Part shown: positions 25,437 through 34,295 of the stretch, one piece after another
Layout: every line of letters begins with the position of its first letter
Position numbering within the stretch: position 1 is the first letter of the stretch
DNA from: Mycobacterium adipatum
Lineage (GTDB): Bacteria > Actinomycetota > Actinomycetes > Mycobacteriales > Mycobacteriaceae
DNA length: 64,000 nucleotides
Reading direction: 5' to 3'
NCBI RefSeq assembly: GCF_001644575.1
Contig: NZ_CP015596.1
Coordinates: forward strand, 372,001-436,000
The notes under the pieces: generated by a model
Database searches by the model: none
What the model saw: the letters and a program-made list of their open reading frames with translations, nothing else
What the model was told of the DNA's origin: nothing
Position numbers and translations under genes: made by a program

Positions 25437-26690
25437 GTGGAGCAGTGGGCGGAGATCCGCCGTTTACATCGCACCGAGCAGGTGCCGATCAAGGAGATCG
25501 CACGCCAGCTCGGGGTGGCACGCAATACGGTGCGCTCAGCGTTGGCCGCGGATGCGCCGCCGCAGTACACGCGGGCGCCGCGGGGTTCGGCGGTGGATGC
25601 GTTCGAACCTGCGATTCGGGCGTTGCTCAAGGATCATCCGAGGATGCCGGCGACGGTGATCGCGCAGCGGATCGGGTGGACCCGGTCGATCACGGTGCTC
25701 AAAGACCGGGTGCGGGTGATCCGCCCGGAGTACCGCGGTCTGGATCCGGCTGATCGGGTGATCTATGAGCCTGGGGCGTGTTCGCAGTGGGATCTGTGGT
25801 TCCCGGACTACCGTATCCCGTTGGGCCACAAGCAGTTAGCTGTTCTGCCGGTGTTGGTGATGACACTGGCGTATTCGCGGTTCCGGGCCGGGTTGATGAT
25901 CCCCTCGCGCCAGGGTGGGGACATCCTGGCCGGGATGTGGCAGCTGCTGAGCCGGATCGGTGCGGTGACCGCCAAGCTGGTGTGGGACCGCGAATCAGCG
26001 ATCGGCGGCACAGGCCGGCCCACGACGCTGGCCACCGGGTTTGTCGGGACGTTGGGCACCCGCCTGGAGCTGGCTCCACCGGCCGATCCTGAGTACAAGG
26101 GCATGGTCGAACGCAACAACCGGTTCTTTGAGACCTCGTTCCTGCCGGGGCGGGTGTTTGCCTCACCGGCCGATTTCAACACCCAGTTCGATGCATGGCT
26201 GACCGGGCACGCCAACACCATCCGGGTGCGCTCGATCCGGGCCCGCCCAATCGATCTGCTGGCCGAGGACCTGGCCGGGATGACACTGCTGCCGCCGGTG
26301 CCGCCGGTGACCGGCATCTGCCACCGGGTGCGCCTGGCCCGGGACTACTACGTGCGGATCGCCGGTAACGACTACTCGGTGCACCCTGGCGTGATCGGCC
26401 GGCTGGTCGATATCACCGCCACCTTGGAGCAGGTGGTCGTGACCTGCGCCGGGCAGGTGGTGGCCACCCATCAGCGGTGCTGGGCCCGGCACATGACGAT
26501 CACCGACCCGCAGCACGTGGCCGATGCCGCGGTCCTGCGCCGGCACTACCGTCAGCAACACGCCACCGGTGGTGATACCGGCCGGGTACGTACCCACCGC
26601 GACGGGCACTTGGTGCCGATGCGGTCGTTGCCGGATTACGACGACCTCTACGGCGTCGATTTCACCACCATCGAGGAGTCGTCATCATGA
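25437..26690 (+). CDS. istA: IS21-family transposase IstA
   Basis: A 417-aa transposase with an N-terminal helix-turn-helix (EIRRLHRTEQVPIKEIARQLGVARNTVRSAL) and an rve catalytic core (CSQWDLWFPDY, then KLVWDRESAIG, then DPEYKGMVERNNRFFETSFLPG supplying the late Glu). The GTG at 25437 is preceded by AGGAGG. Its stop overlaps the istB start (ATGA), the usual IS21 arrangement. Confidence 0.92.
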   Translation: MEQWAEIRRLHRTEQVPIKEIARQLGVARNTVRSALAADAPPQYTRAPRGSAVDAFEPAIRALLKDHPRMPATVIAQRIGWTRSITVLKDRVRVIRPEYRGLDPADRVIYEPGACSQWDLWFPDYRIPLGHKQLAVLPVLVMTLAYSRFRAGLMIPSRQGGDILAGMWQLLSRIGAVTAKLVWDRESAIGGTGRPTTLATGFVGTLGTRLELAPPADPEYKGMVERNNRFFETSFLPGRVFASPADFNTQFDAWLTGHANTIRVRSIRARPIDLLAEDLAGMTLLPPVPPVTGICHRVRLARDYYVRIAGNDYSVHPGVIGRLVDITATLEQVVVTCAGQVVATHQRCWARHMTITDPQHVADAAVLRRHYRQQHATGGDTGRVRTHRDGHLVPMRSLPDYDDLYGVDFTTIEESSS

Positions 26691-27475
26691 CCACAAATGC
26701 ACCAAACATGCACGGCAGCAACGAGATCGGTAAACAAATCGAATACTTGGCCCGGGTTCTCAAGACGCCGACGATCCGGCGGATGTGGGCCGAGTTGGCT
26801 GATCGGGCTCGCTCCGAAATGTGGAGTCACGAACAGTATTTGGCGGCGGTCCTGGAACGCCAAGTCAACGAGCGTGAAGCCAACGGTACCGCGCTGCGGA
26901 TCGCCGCGGCGAGGTTCCCGGCGACAAAAACCTTGGAAGACTTCACCTTTGACCACGTACCGTCGCTGCCGCGGGATGTCATTGCGCATCTGGCGACAAG
27001 TACATGGATCACCAAGGCCGACAACGTAATTCTGCTCGGACCACCCGGAGTGGGTAAAACTCATCTGGGGATCGCGTTGGGTATCAAAGCCGCTCAGTGC
27101 GGGTATCCGGTGCTCTTTGACACCGCGACCGGGTGGGCGGCCCGGCTCACCGACGCCCACAACGCTGGCCGGCTGCCTCAGGAGCTCAAGCGGCTGCGTC
27201 GCTACCGGTTGCTGCTTATCGACGAGATCGGGTACCTCCCGTTCGATGCGGACACCGCGAACCTGTTCTTCCAGCTGATCGCCAGTCGCTACGAACAGGG
27301 CTCGATCCTGATCACCTCGAACATGCCGTTCGGTCGCTGGGGTGAAGTCTTCGCCGACGACATCGTCGCCGCCGCCCTGATCGACCGACTGGTCCATCAC
27401 GCCGAAGTGATCACCATCAACGGGGATTCCTACCGCACCAAAACACGCCGCGAACTGGTCAAAACCAACAAATAA
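26687..27475 (+). CDS. istB: IS21-family helper ATPase IstB
   Basis: A 262-aa AAA+ ATPase of the IstB/DnaC type. Walker A is LLGPPGVGKTHL near residue 118, and Walker B is LLLIDEIGYLPFD near 178, followed by sensor ILITSNMPFGRW. It binds target DNA and stimulates IstA. Confidence 0.94.
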   Translation: MTTNAPNMHGSNEIGKQIEYLARVLKTPTIRRMWAELADRARSEMWSHEQYLAAVLERQVNEREANGTALRIAAARFPATKTLEDFTFDHVPSLPRDVIAHLATSTWITKADNVILLGPPGVGKTHLGIALGIKAAQCGYPVLFDTATGWAARLTDAHNAGRLPQELKRLRRYRLLLIDEIGYLPFDADTANLFFQLIASRYEQGSILITSNMPFGRWGEVFADDIVAAALIDRLVHHAEVITINGDSYRTKTRRELVKTNK

Positions 27476-27538
27476 CCAACAATCAGGGGGTCAAAATTCA
27501 ACCGACGCTACGGGGTCAATTTTCGACCGTCGTTGACA

Positions 27539-27659
27539 GAAGGTCACCGGCGCCGAGAAGATGTCCGCAGCAGCGGTGATCGGCGCGTATCACGACCTGT
27601 GGCAGGTTGAGGCGTCCTTCCGCATGACCAAGTCCGATCTGAAGGCCCGGCCAGTGTGA
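27539..27659 (+). pseudogene. IS1634-like transposase fragment, right part
   Basis: VTGAEKMSAAAVIGAYHDLWQVEASFRMTKSDLKARPV then TGA: the Q-V-E-x-S-F-R-M-T-K-x-D-L-x-A-R-P stretch is the hallmark C-terminal DDE region of IS1634/IS4-like transposases. The frame stops early, so the gene was dead before or after IS21 inserted. Confidence 0.6.
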
Positions 27660-28109
27660 GCCCCGCCCGGCACCGATCTCAGACCCAGAACCGGCCGCAG
27701 CCGAGGGCTTCCACGATGGGGACCGCTTCTTCCTCCGCCCCCTCTGGCGGGGCCAGCCAGTGGCCCGTGGAAGGGGGAGCGGAATCAGGGGTAGAATCCA
27801 CCCCGCGGGAGGACCGCCATGCCCCAATGCGGGCCGCCCTGCGGCTGTCGCCCGCCGAAGGATCCCGCGCTTGTGCGTCATCCGGCGCCTGCGCCGGGCC
27901 GGCCCGGCGCGCTGAGCGCAACCGGCACACCAGCCCGGGCAACAATTCCCTCAACCGGGTTCGTCCGGGGAGGACGGAGCCACGGGCGCCGCGATCTCTT
28001 TCACGGGCACATCACGCCCAGCCGAAAACCGCCGCTGTCTTCGGCCCCTCTCCCAGAGCCCACCGTGGTCGCCGGAAACCGGACACGAACAGGGGGGCCA
28101 CTTCAAGAG
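27660..28109. other. GC-rich stretch without a supported gene
   Basis: Overlapping frames exist on both strands but show no domain, ribosome site or sensible composition. I see only probable decayed IS DNA. Confidence 0.4.
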
Positions 28110-28205
28110 ATACAGGCCAGTTTGTCCGCGATCGCGGTGTTCGACTCGCACGCCGAAGCCAGCAGCACGATCTGGGCGCGCTGCGCCAATCCGGCACGGA
28201 CTCGA
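28110..28205 (-). pseudogene. IS630-like transposase N-terminal remnant
   Basis: In one minus-strand frame the residues AGLAQRAQIVLLASACESNTAIADKLACIS resemble the first helix-turn-helix of IS630-family transposases. A stop follows immediately. Short and tentative. Confidence 0.35.
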
Positions 28206-28242
28206 AGACCCCGTCAAGCGGGATAGTTCCCCAGGATCACCA

Positions 28243-29208
28243 TCAACGACGCGTCGCATAGCTGGCGCTGCGACGGCCTGCGTAGTCCGCCAGGATTCGA
28301 ACGAAGTCCTCGGTTCGCTCCGCGAAGACGTTGTGGCCCGCGGTTCCCAGGATGTGCAGGCTCGTGGTCTCCGAGACGAGGGCGAGCTTCTGGTAGAAGG
28401 CGATGCCCAGGTCAACCGGCGCCGAGCGATCGTCGCGGCCCCAGACGACTTCGACGGGAATATTGACCTCGCCGGCGAAGAGGCGAGCGCGGATGTCGTC
28501 CTTCGCCGCCTGAAGACTCGGCTCCCAGTATTTCTTCTCAACCATCGGGTAGGTCTTGAGGGCGTTCTGGTGGTTCTCCTTGACGTACTTAGCGGCGGCC
28601 GCATTGATTTGTTCCTGCGGCACCGGGGTCACGTACAGCGCACGGAAGTAGGCTCCGCAGATCTCCTCCGGAGACGCGTCCGCCGGAAGCGAACGCGTGA
28701 TCGCGTCGTAGAACTCAACGTCGCGGAACTTAGCGTCGGTGCCAGCGAGCGTCGCGCTCGACACGATGAAGAGACCTTTGGTCGACTCCGGCATGTCAAG
28801 AGCGAGCTTGCTCGCCAGCAGGCCACCGCGCGAGTGCCCGACCAGAATCATGTCCTCGAGTCCCAGAGCGTCGATGAAGCCCCTGGCGTGCTTGACCACC
28901 GCATCGAACGTCCACTCGGCATGCGTCGGCGCGAGGTCAGTCTCTCCCTGCCCCAGCTTGTCGAAGGTCACGACGCGGAAGCCCTTGTCGACCAGAGGAG
29001 CGATGACGGGAGCCCAACCATCCCCGCCGCCCGGCATGCTCATACCCGAGTGGCCACCGTGGATCAGGAGGATGACCGGACCCTCGCCCTGATCGATATA
29101 GCGCGTCCTGATTCCGCCGACGGATATGTAGTTCACGGACAGGTCTGTGTTCAACTCAAGCCTCCTGATCAAAGCAACTGGCTCGCCTATGGGGCGAGTA
29201 TCTGCCAT
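28243..29208 (-). CDS. Alpha/beta-hydrolase; candidate monoalkyl-phthalate or C-C bond hydrolase
   Basis: A 321-aa MhpC-type alpha/beta-hydrolase. The oxyanion motif is [10 protein letters not shown], the nucleophile elbow is [13 protein letters not shown], the acid lies in [15 protein letters not shown] and the His in [17 protein letters not shown] cap domain lies between LAGTD and the acid. I chose the ATG at 29208 because the family homology starts there. Meta-cleavage hydrolases and the mono-ethylhexyl-phthalate hydrolases of actinobacteria share this architecture. Next to phthalate genes it may cleave monoalkyl phthalates to phthalate. Fold and triad are clear; substrate is inference. 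Confidence 0.8.
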   Translation of the reverse strand: MADTRPIGEPVALIRRLELNTDLSVNYISVGGIRTRYIDQGEGPVILLIHGGHSGMSMPGGGDGWAPVIAPLVDKGFRVVTFDKLGQGETDLAPTHAEWTFDAVVKHARGFIDALGLEDMILVGHSRGGLLASKLALDMPESTKGLFIVSSATLAGTDAKFRDVEFYDAITRSLPADASPEEICGAYFRALYVTPVPQEQINAAAAKYVKENHQNALKTYPMVEKKYWEPSLQAAKDDIRARLFAGEVNIPVEVVWGRDDRSAPVDLGIAFYQKLALVSETTSLHILGTAGHNVFAERTEDFVRILADYAGRRSASYATRR

Positions 29209-29866
29209 TTCTGTCACACAGAGAAGCCTTCTGTCAAGAGGGATCCGTGATTCAACGCCGGTGACAAGTTGAACGCCCGCGATCGCCGTCGACATCCCGG
29301 TCGTCGGTTGACGCTCGTTGTGCGCCAGCTGCTGATGGGGCCCGCCGAGCCCATCCCGATTGGTACGCCTTGGTTGACGTGAATACACGCCGATACAACA
29401 GCAACCACAACCGGCTGGCTGCCAGGCGCCATACCAACATCCGTGCGCCTACTCGACATTGGCTCTCCACGGCTCCACTGGGCCGCCTGGCCAGCGTCAA
29501 CGCGATCGAGTAGGCGGGCGACCGCCACGAGCTGCGAAGCCCGGATTGAGCGGAACCATTGACGAACGACGAGCGAGTGGATAGCACCCATCAGAGTCAC
29601 TCTCTGCCTAACAGAGGGCAGTGGCCCACAGGCCATCATGCTCCAACTGGAATGCAGCGCCAGGTCAATCTCCCCCAGGAAGAGAGATTGACCTTCGACG
29701 TGAAAATGCTCTCGAGCGAGACAAAAAGCTTCTGCGACGCGACATGCCGTCGCGTGTTCGACACAACTTCGCTTCAAGTGGTCGGATGCATCAGTGATCG
29801 CGAATTAGACACATGGAGAAGTTCGACATTCTCACCCTCCGCCTATTAGAGAAGGAAGACTGACCA
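29209..29866. other. Intergenic region between hydrolase and transporter genes
   Basis: A 658-bp divergent spacer. Frames on both strands are low-complexity or lack homology I can see. It must hold the promoters of both flanking genes; AGAAGGAAG near 29850 is the transporter's ribosome site. An old IS remnant near 29280-29560 is possible but not demonstrable. Confidence 0.4.
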
Positions 29867-30623
29867 ATGAAACAAACACTGTCCAAATTCGAGTCTGAGT
29901 CGGTACGTACCCACTCTCGCCGTGCCGCCATCGCCGCCGCAGCCGGTAATGTCTTGGAGGGTTATGACATCGGGATTTATGGCTATTCGGCGGTTATCCT
30001 CGCCAAGCTCTTCTTTTCTGACAACGGAACCGGCGCGTTGATCTTAACCTTTGCCGTCTTCGCCTCCGGCTACCTCACGAAGCCACTGGGCGCCGTGCTG
30101 TTTGGCCACATTGGAGACCGTTACGGCCGGCGCTTGGCTCTCGTTACTTCAGTCCTGCTCATCGGTATTTGCACGGTACTTATTGGTGTGCTGCCAACCC
30201 AGGCCTCCATCGGAATTTCTGCGCCTATCCTACTTACAATTCTCCGCCTGCTCCAGGGCATCGCAGCTGGAGGCGAATCATCTGGCTCGGCCATCTTTAT
30301 GGTTGAGTCGGCCCCGCCCGCGCACCGCGGCCTCTACGGAAGCTGGCAGCAGGTAAGTACAGCTGGAGGTCTATTGCTTAGCTCGGGAGCGATTGGTGTC
30401 CTGTCAGCCGTATTCACTCAGGAAGAAATTTTCGTTTGGGCATGGAGGATCCCCTTCCTTCTCGCCATATTCACAACTCTCGGAGCCCTGTGGCTGCGCC
30501 TCGGAGTCGAGGAGACCCCCACGTTTGAGGCACTCGAAAAGAGTGATGCAGTTGTGCACAACCCATTGATGGTTAGCATCAAAAAATTCTGGAGAGAGAT
30601 AGTCGTGACCATCGGGGTCGCGA
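29867..30623 (+). pseudogene. MFS/MHS-family aromatic acid transporter, 3'-truncated by IS256
   Basis: About 252 native residues remain of a typical 420-450-aa metabolite:H+ symporter. Visible parts are NVLEGYDIGIYGYSAVILAKLFF, the loop motif GHIGDRYGRRLALV, LRLLQGIAAGGESSGSAIFMVESAP and RIPFLLAIFTTLGALWLRLGVEETPTF. These are transmembrane segments 1-6 and the start of the central loop. At 30624 the IS256 end begins and adds about 25 foreign residues before a stop. It was probably a phthalate or protocatechuate importer and is now non-functional. Base composition is lower in GC than its neighbours, hinting at a separate origin. Confidence 0.85.
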
Positions 30624-30789
30624 GAGCAATGATCAGAACCTGTGGATCCCGGGCGGGCGTGCCTTCCCGGAAGATGATCTGCAAGGAATCCGAATTCTGA
30701 TCAAGACCAGTGGCGTGTTCCCGCTGAATGAGTCCGACCAGTTTTAGAGTCCTGTGGCCCGATGTCGGGCCAGAAGGGACGATGAACAC

Positions 30790-31071
30790 ATGGCTGGTCG
30801 GAAGCGGAATTCCGCGGAGGACATCGTGCGCAAGCTGCGCCGGGCAGATGAGTTGGCTGCCGAAGGTAAGACCGGTGAGGAGATCGCCGCCGAGCTGCAG
30901 GTCTCGCCGGCGACGCTGTACAACTGGCGGCGCACGTACGGCGGCATGGACACCGACGCCGCCAAGGAACTCAAGGAGCTGCGCGATCAGAACGCCCGCC
31001 TCAAGCGGCTGCTGGCCGACGCCGAACTTGAGAAGGACGCCCTGCGGGAGGTCGCTAAGGGAAAATTCTGA
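30790..31071 (+). CDS. IS3-family transposase OrfA (nested element)
   Basis: A 93-aa protein, AGRKRNSAEDIVRKLRRADELAAEGKTGEEIAAELQVSPATLYNWRRTYGGMD, with a helix-turn-helix followed by a coiled-coil helix (ELKELRDQNARLKRLLADAELEKDALREVAKGK). It is of the IS407-like subgroup. A run near the 3' end (GGGAAAATTC) could support frameshifting into OrfB. Confidence 0.87.
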   Translation: MAGRKRNSAEDIVRKLRRADELAAEGKTGEEIAAELQVSPATLYNWRRTYGGMDTDAAKELKELRDQNARLKRLLADAELEKDALREVAKGKF

Positions 31072-31094
31072 GCCCAGCTGCCAAGCGCCGCGCC

Positions 31095-31934
31095 GTGGAC
31101 ATGCTCAAGGAGACCTTGGGCATGTCGGAACGGTTGGCGTGCAAAGCTGTTGGGCTGGCCCGCTCTACCTACCGTCGCCTGCCGTTGGCGCAGACTCCGA
31201 CCGATCCGGATGCCGACATGAGGGCTTGGCTGCGCGGCTACGCCACCAAACACCCGTGCCACGGGTTTCGGCGTGCTTGGGCGGCGTTGCGCTACGACGA
31301 GCGCCGTGAGGTCAATAAGAAGAAGATCCACCGGCTCTGGCGCGAAGAAGGCCTACAGGTCAAGGTCGTCTCGCCCCGCAAGCGGGCCGGGGTGTCCTCA
31401 GTGCCGCCGATCCTCGCCGATGCGCCGAAGGTGGTGTGGGCGATCGACTTCCAGTTCGACTCCACCATCGACGGTAAGGCCATCAAGATCGCGTCGATGA
31501 TCGACGAGCACACCCGCGAATCGCTACTGAATGTGGTGGAGCGCTCGATCACTGGCGAGCGGCTGGTCGAGGAACTCACGAAGGTGTTCGCCGCTCGTGG
31601 CGGCCCACCGAAGGTGCTTCGGATGGACAATGGACCGGAGATGGTTTCTCAAGCGCTGCAACGGTTCTGCGAAAACAAGACCGGAATGGTGTACATCCCG
31701 CCGGGTTGCCCGTGGGACAACGGCTACATCGAATCGTTCAACAACCGACTCCGGAAGGAATGCCTCAACCGCAACTACTGGAACACGCTGTTCGAGGCCC
31801 GCGTGGTCATCGGCGACTTCAAGCACGAACACAACCATCGACACCGCCACTCGGCCCTGGGCTACCGCACACCGGCCGAGTACGCTGCGGCGTGCAGGTG
31901 CACCCATACCCCGGTGGCCTGCAGCATCAACTGA
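31095..31934 (+). CDS. IS3-family transposase OrfB (nested element)
   Basis: A 279-aa integrase-core transposase. It has ACKAVGLARSTYRRL (HTH), GFRRAWAALRYDERREVNKKKIHRLWREEGL, VWAIDFQFDST (Asp 1), VLRMDNGPEMVS (Asp 2) and GYIESFNNRLRKECLN (Glu), ending in the HRHRHSALGYRTPAEYAAAC motif. The gene is complete. Confidence 0.9.
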   Translation: MDMLKETLGMSERLACKAVGLARSTYRRLPLAQTPTDPDADMRAWLRGYATKHPCHGFRRAWAALRYDERREVNKKKIHRLWREEGLQVKVVSPRKRAGVSSVPPILADAPKVVWAIDFQFDSTIDGKAIKIASMIDEHTRESLLNVVERSITGERLVEELTKVFAARGGPPKVLRMDNGPEMVSQALQRFCENKTGMVYIPPGCPWDNGYIESFNNRLRKECLNRNYWNTLFEARVVIGDFKHEHNHRHRHSALGYRTPAEYAAACRCTHTPVACSIN

Positions 31935-32026
31935 GAACGGATTACACCAACCCGACTCCAAAACCGGGTGGACTCAGTAACGGGGACTCGTCACCAGCGT
32001 TGGCGCGCTGGCGGGAAGGCACGCCC

Positions 32027-33340
32027 GTGCTCACGGTAGTAGACAACAACGACGACTCCAACGAGACCCGCAATGCGGCCGGTGCGGGCCGGTCGTTGCT
32101 CGACCAGATCGTCCGCGACGGTGCCCGGCAGATGCTGGCCGCGGCGTTGCAGGCCGAGGTCGCCGACTATGTAGCCCGGTATGCCGGTGAGGTCGACGAA
32201 CACGGCCACCGACTGGTGGTCCGCAACGGATACCACGCCGAACGTGAGGTCGTGACCTCGGCGGGTGCGGTGGCGGTGAAGGCGCCCCGCGTGAACGACA
32301 AGCGGATCGACCCCGATACCGGCGAGCGCAAGCGGTTCTCCTCGGCGATCCTGCCCGCCTGGGCTCGCAAGTCCGAGCAGGTATCGGAGGTGCTGCCGCT
32401 GCTGTACCTGCACGGCCTGTCAACCAGTGACTTCGGGCCGGCGCTCGAACAGTTCCTCGGCACCGGCGCCGGACTGTCCGCATCCTCGATCACCCGGCTC
32501 ACGGCCCAGTGGCAGGACGAGGCGAAGGCCTTCGGCACCAGGGACCTCTCGCAGGTCGACTACGTGTACCTGTGGGTCGACGGCATCCACCTGAAAGTCC
32601 GGCTCGAGCAGGAAAAGCTCTGCCTGTTGGTGATGCTCGGGGTGCGGGCGGACGGCCGCAAGGAACTCGTCGCCCTGGCCGACGGCTACCGAGAGTCCAC
32701 CGAGTCCTGGGCGGACCTGCTGCGGGATTGCCGCCGCCGCGGGATGCGCGCGCCGGCGCTCGCGGTCGGGGACGGAGCTTTGGGATTCTGGCGGGCACTG
32801 CGGGAGGTGTTCCCCGCCACCCGCGAACAACGCTGCTGGTTCCACAAACAAGCCAACGTTCTTGCTGCACTCCCGAAATCGGCGCATCCGGGTGCGTTGG
32901 CGGCGATGAAGGAGATCATCGGGGCCGAGGACATCGACAAGGCGCAGTTGGCGATCGCAGCGTTCGAACGTGACTACAGCGCGAAGTACCCGAAAGCGGT
33001 GAAGAAAATCGTCGATGACGCCGACGTGCTGCTCGAGTACTTCCGGTATCCCGCCGAGCACTGGGTGCATCTACGCACCACGAACCCGATCGAATCGACC
33101 TTCGCGACGGTTCGGCTTCGGACCAGGGTGACCAAGGGCCCGGGATCACGGGCGGCGGGCATGGCGATGGCCTACAAGCTGATCGAAGCAGCGCAGTCGC
33201 GGTGGCGGGCGGTCAACGCACCACACCTGGTGGCGTTGGTGCGGGCCGGCGCAGTGTTCCACCAGGGCAAGCTCCTCGAACGTCCGGTCGACATCACCCC
33301 GGAACCATCGCCCGACACCCCAGTGTCCGAGGTCGCCTGA
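32027..33340 (+). CDS. IS256-family transposase (copy 3)
   Basis: The translated protein is identical to copies 1 and 2 (437 aa). The IS3 inserted upstream of its start, so the gene is intact but separated from its own left end and promoter. An open frame without stops continues back into the IS3 OrfB region, an accidental fusion I do not annotate. Confidence 0.9.
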   Translation: MLTVVDNNDDSNETRNAAGAGRSLLDQIVRDGARQMLAAALQAEVADYVARYAGEVDEHGHRLVVRNGYHAEREVVTSAGAVAVKAPRVNDKRIDPDTGERKRFSSAILPAWARKSEQVSEVLPLLYLHGLSTSDFGPALEQFLGTGAGLSASSITRLTAQWQDEAKAFGTRDLSQVDYVYLWVDGIHLKVRLEQEKLCLLVMLGVRADGRKELVALADGYRESTESWADLLRDCRRRGMRAPALAVGDGALGFWRALREVFPATREQRCWFHKQANVLAALPKSAHPGALAAMKEIIGAEDIDKAQLAIAAFERDYSAKYPKAVKKIVDDADVLLEYFRYPAEHWVHLRTTNPIESTFATVRLRTRVTKGPGSRAAGMAMAYKLIEAAQSRWRAVNAPHLVALVRAGAVFHQGKLLERPVDITPEPSPDTPVSEVA

Positions 33341-33373
33341 CGACCCTCGATCCACAGGATTTGACTATTTCTC

Positions 33374-33576
33374 GAAAGAGCGGTTTCGCGACCAGTAGGG
33401 AGGAAAGCGAAGAAGGTGTCGCATCCGTTGCTGTCGCCATACCTGCAAGAGGTCCCGACGTGAGGCTGGCACTAAATGCATCAGCGCCGAGCTATCGGTT
33501 ACGGCCATCACATGTCCGCAAAGTAGCTGGCATCATCGGCGAAGCTGCCGCAGAGCTTGCTACTAAGCTGGTCTAA
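33374..33576 (+). pseudogene. IclR-family regulator, C-terminal stump
   Basis: About 65 residues: SGFATSREESEEGVASVAVAIP through LALNASAPSYRL to EAAAELATKLV. The REESEEGV motif is the conserved late IclR effector-domain segment. The gene is cut at the IS256 end at 33373; the N-terminal 200 residues are missing. It is not the other half of the stump at 6408, which lacks the middle region. Confidence 0.8.
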
Positions 33577-33600
33577 CTACATTGGCAAAGGAGATGTTCT

Positions 33601-34071
33601 GTGTCGAGTACCCCCGACCTGCCGGCGTTCGTTTCGACGATCGATGACTACCTGCGCTTAGAACAGCGCCACTCGCCGGCCGAGCAAATGTTCGCAACCG
33701 TCCTCACAGACGACTTCGAAATCGGCTTTCGCGGCGGCCACCAATGGAAGGGACTCAATGGTCTGCGGTTGTATCTCACGCAGCGGGACGGGATTTTCGA
33801 CGAACGCCTCGAACTGCGTCAAGTACTTTCCTACGTTCCGGTGCAGGAGGATGTCATCGAGCTGACGACACGACTCGAGTTCTTCTTCCGTCGCTGGAGA
33901 GCTCCTTCGCCGGTCAGCGAAGAATTCACCGGTGCGGCCTTTCACACGTGGCTGATCCGCATTGTCGACCATGAGACCCGCGTGGCCCGGGTGGTTATCG
34001 ATGGATTTGCAAATCTCAACGACAACGCCAGGGCGGCGTTTGCTATCCCAGATGAAGGGTTCGACGAATAA
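33601..34071 (+). CDS. SnoaL/NTF2-like protein of unknown function
   Basis: A 156-aa protein with a GTG start preceded by AAAGGAG. The N-terminal helix (FVSTIDDYLRLEQRHSPAEQMFATVLTDDFEIGFRGG) followed by alternating strands (LELRQVLSYVPVQEDVIELTTRLEFFFRRW, AFHTWLIRIVDHETRVARVVID) fits an NTF2-like fold, as in dioxygenase beta subunits or small isomerases/hydrolases. No alpha subunit is adjacent. It probably belonged to an operon whose IclR regulator was removed by the IS256 event. Confidence 0.65.
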   Translation: MSSTPDLPAFVSTIDDYLRLEQRHSPAEQMFATVLTDDFEIGFRGGHQWKGLNGLRLYLTQRDGIFDERLELRQVLSYVPVQEDVIELTTRLEFFFRRWRAPSPVSEEFTGAAFHTWLIRIVDHETRVARVVIDGFANLNDNARAAFAIPDEGFDE

Positions 34072-34295
34072 CGCATGTGACCGCATCGTGATCACTTTGC
34101 GCTTTACTCGCACAACCCGTGGGCCGACAACACGGGTGCAGATCAGGCCGCCTGCTTCGCCGGGAGACGCCGCGGCCACGAAAGTTGCAGGGCGGCTGGA
34201 CATTAGCGCCGTGGATGGGTTGACCGGCCGCCGTGTGTTTGACCGCCGTCGTCAAGCGCCCTTCGAAGCGATTACCTTGACAATTTCTCCACTGC

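Larger units (their letters stand above)
25360..27538 (+). mobile_element. Complete IS21-family element with 5-bp target duplication
   Basis: 2179 bp. The ends are TGTTGACGACGCCTGAAAAC and, inward from the right, TGTCAACGACGGTCGAAAAT, each followed by (C/T)TGACCCC. GAAGG flanks both sides (25355-25359 and 27539-27543). It carries istA and istB and looks functional. It inserted into an older IS1634-like transposase remnant. Confidence 0.93.
30711..31993 (+). mobile_element. IS3-family element nested in IS256 copy 3
   Basis: The ends TGGCGTGTTCCCGCTGAATG and, inward from the right, TGACGAGTCCCCGTTACTGA form imperfect inverted repeats that continue with GAGTCC and GTTTT(A/G)GAGTC. CCAG flanks both sides (30707-30710, 31994-31997), matching the uninterrupted IS256 sequence ACCAGCG once the IS3 and one CCAG are removed. 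Confidence 0.9.
30624..33373 (+). mobile_element. IS256-family insertion sequence, copy 3, interrupted by an IS3 element
   Basis: The left end (30624-30710) and the remainder (31994-33373) join to give the same element as copies 1 and 2. Between them sits a 1283-bp IS3. Flanks gggtcgcga and gaaagagcg do not match. Both flanking genes (transporter 3' end, IclR 5' end) are truncated exactly at the element, so the element marks a deletion or recombination junction. Confidence 0.92.

Noticed and set aside
31706..33340. A 544-codon frame joining IS3 sequence to the IS256 transposase
   Set aside because: The upstream part is out-of-frame IS3 OrfB sequence; the real transposase starts at 32027.
6408..33576. 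The two IclR stumps considered as halves of one gene split by IS256
   Set aside because: One has only the first ~90 residues, the other only the last ~65, and the adjacent 9-mers do not match, so no simple split explains them.
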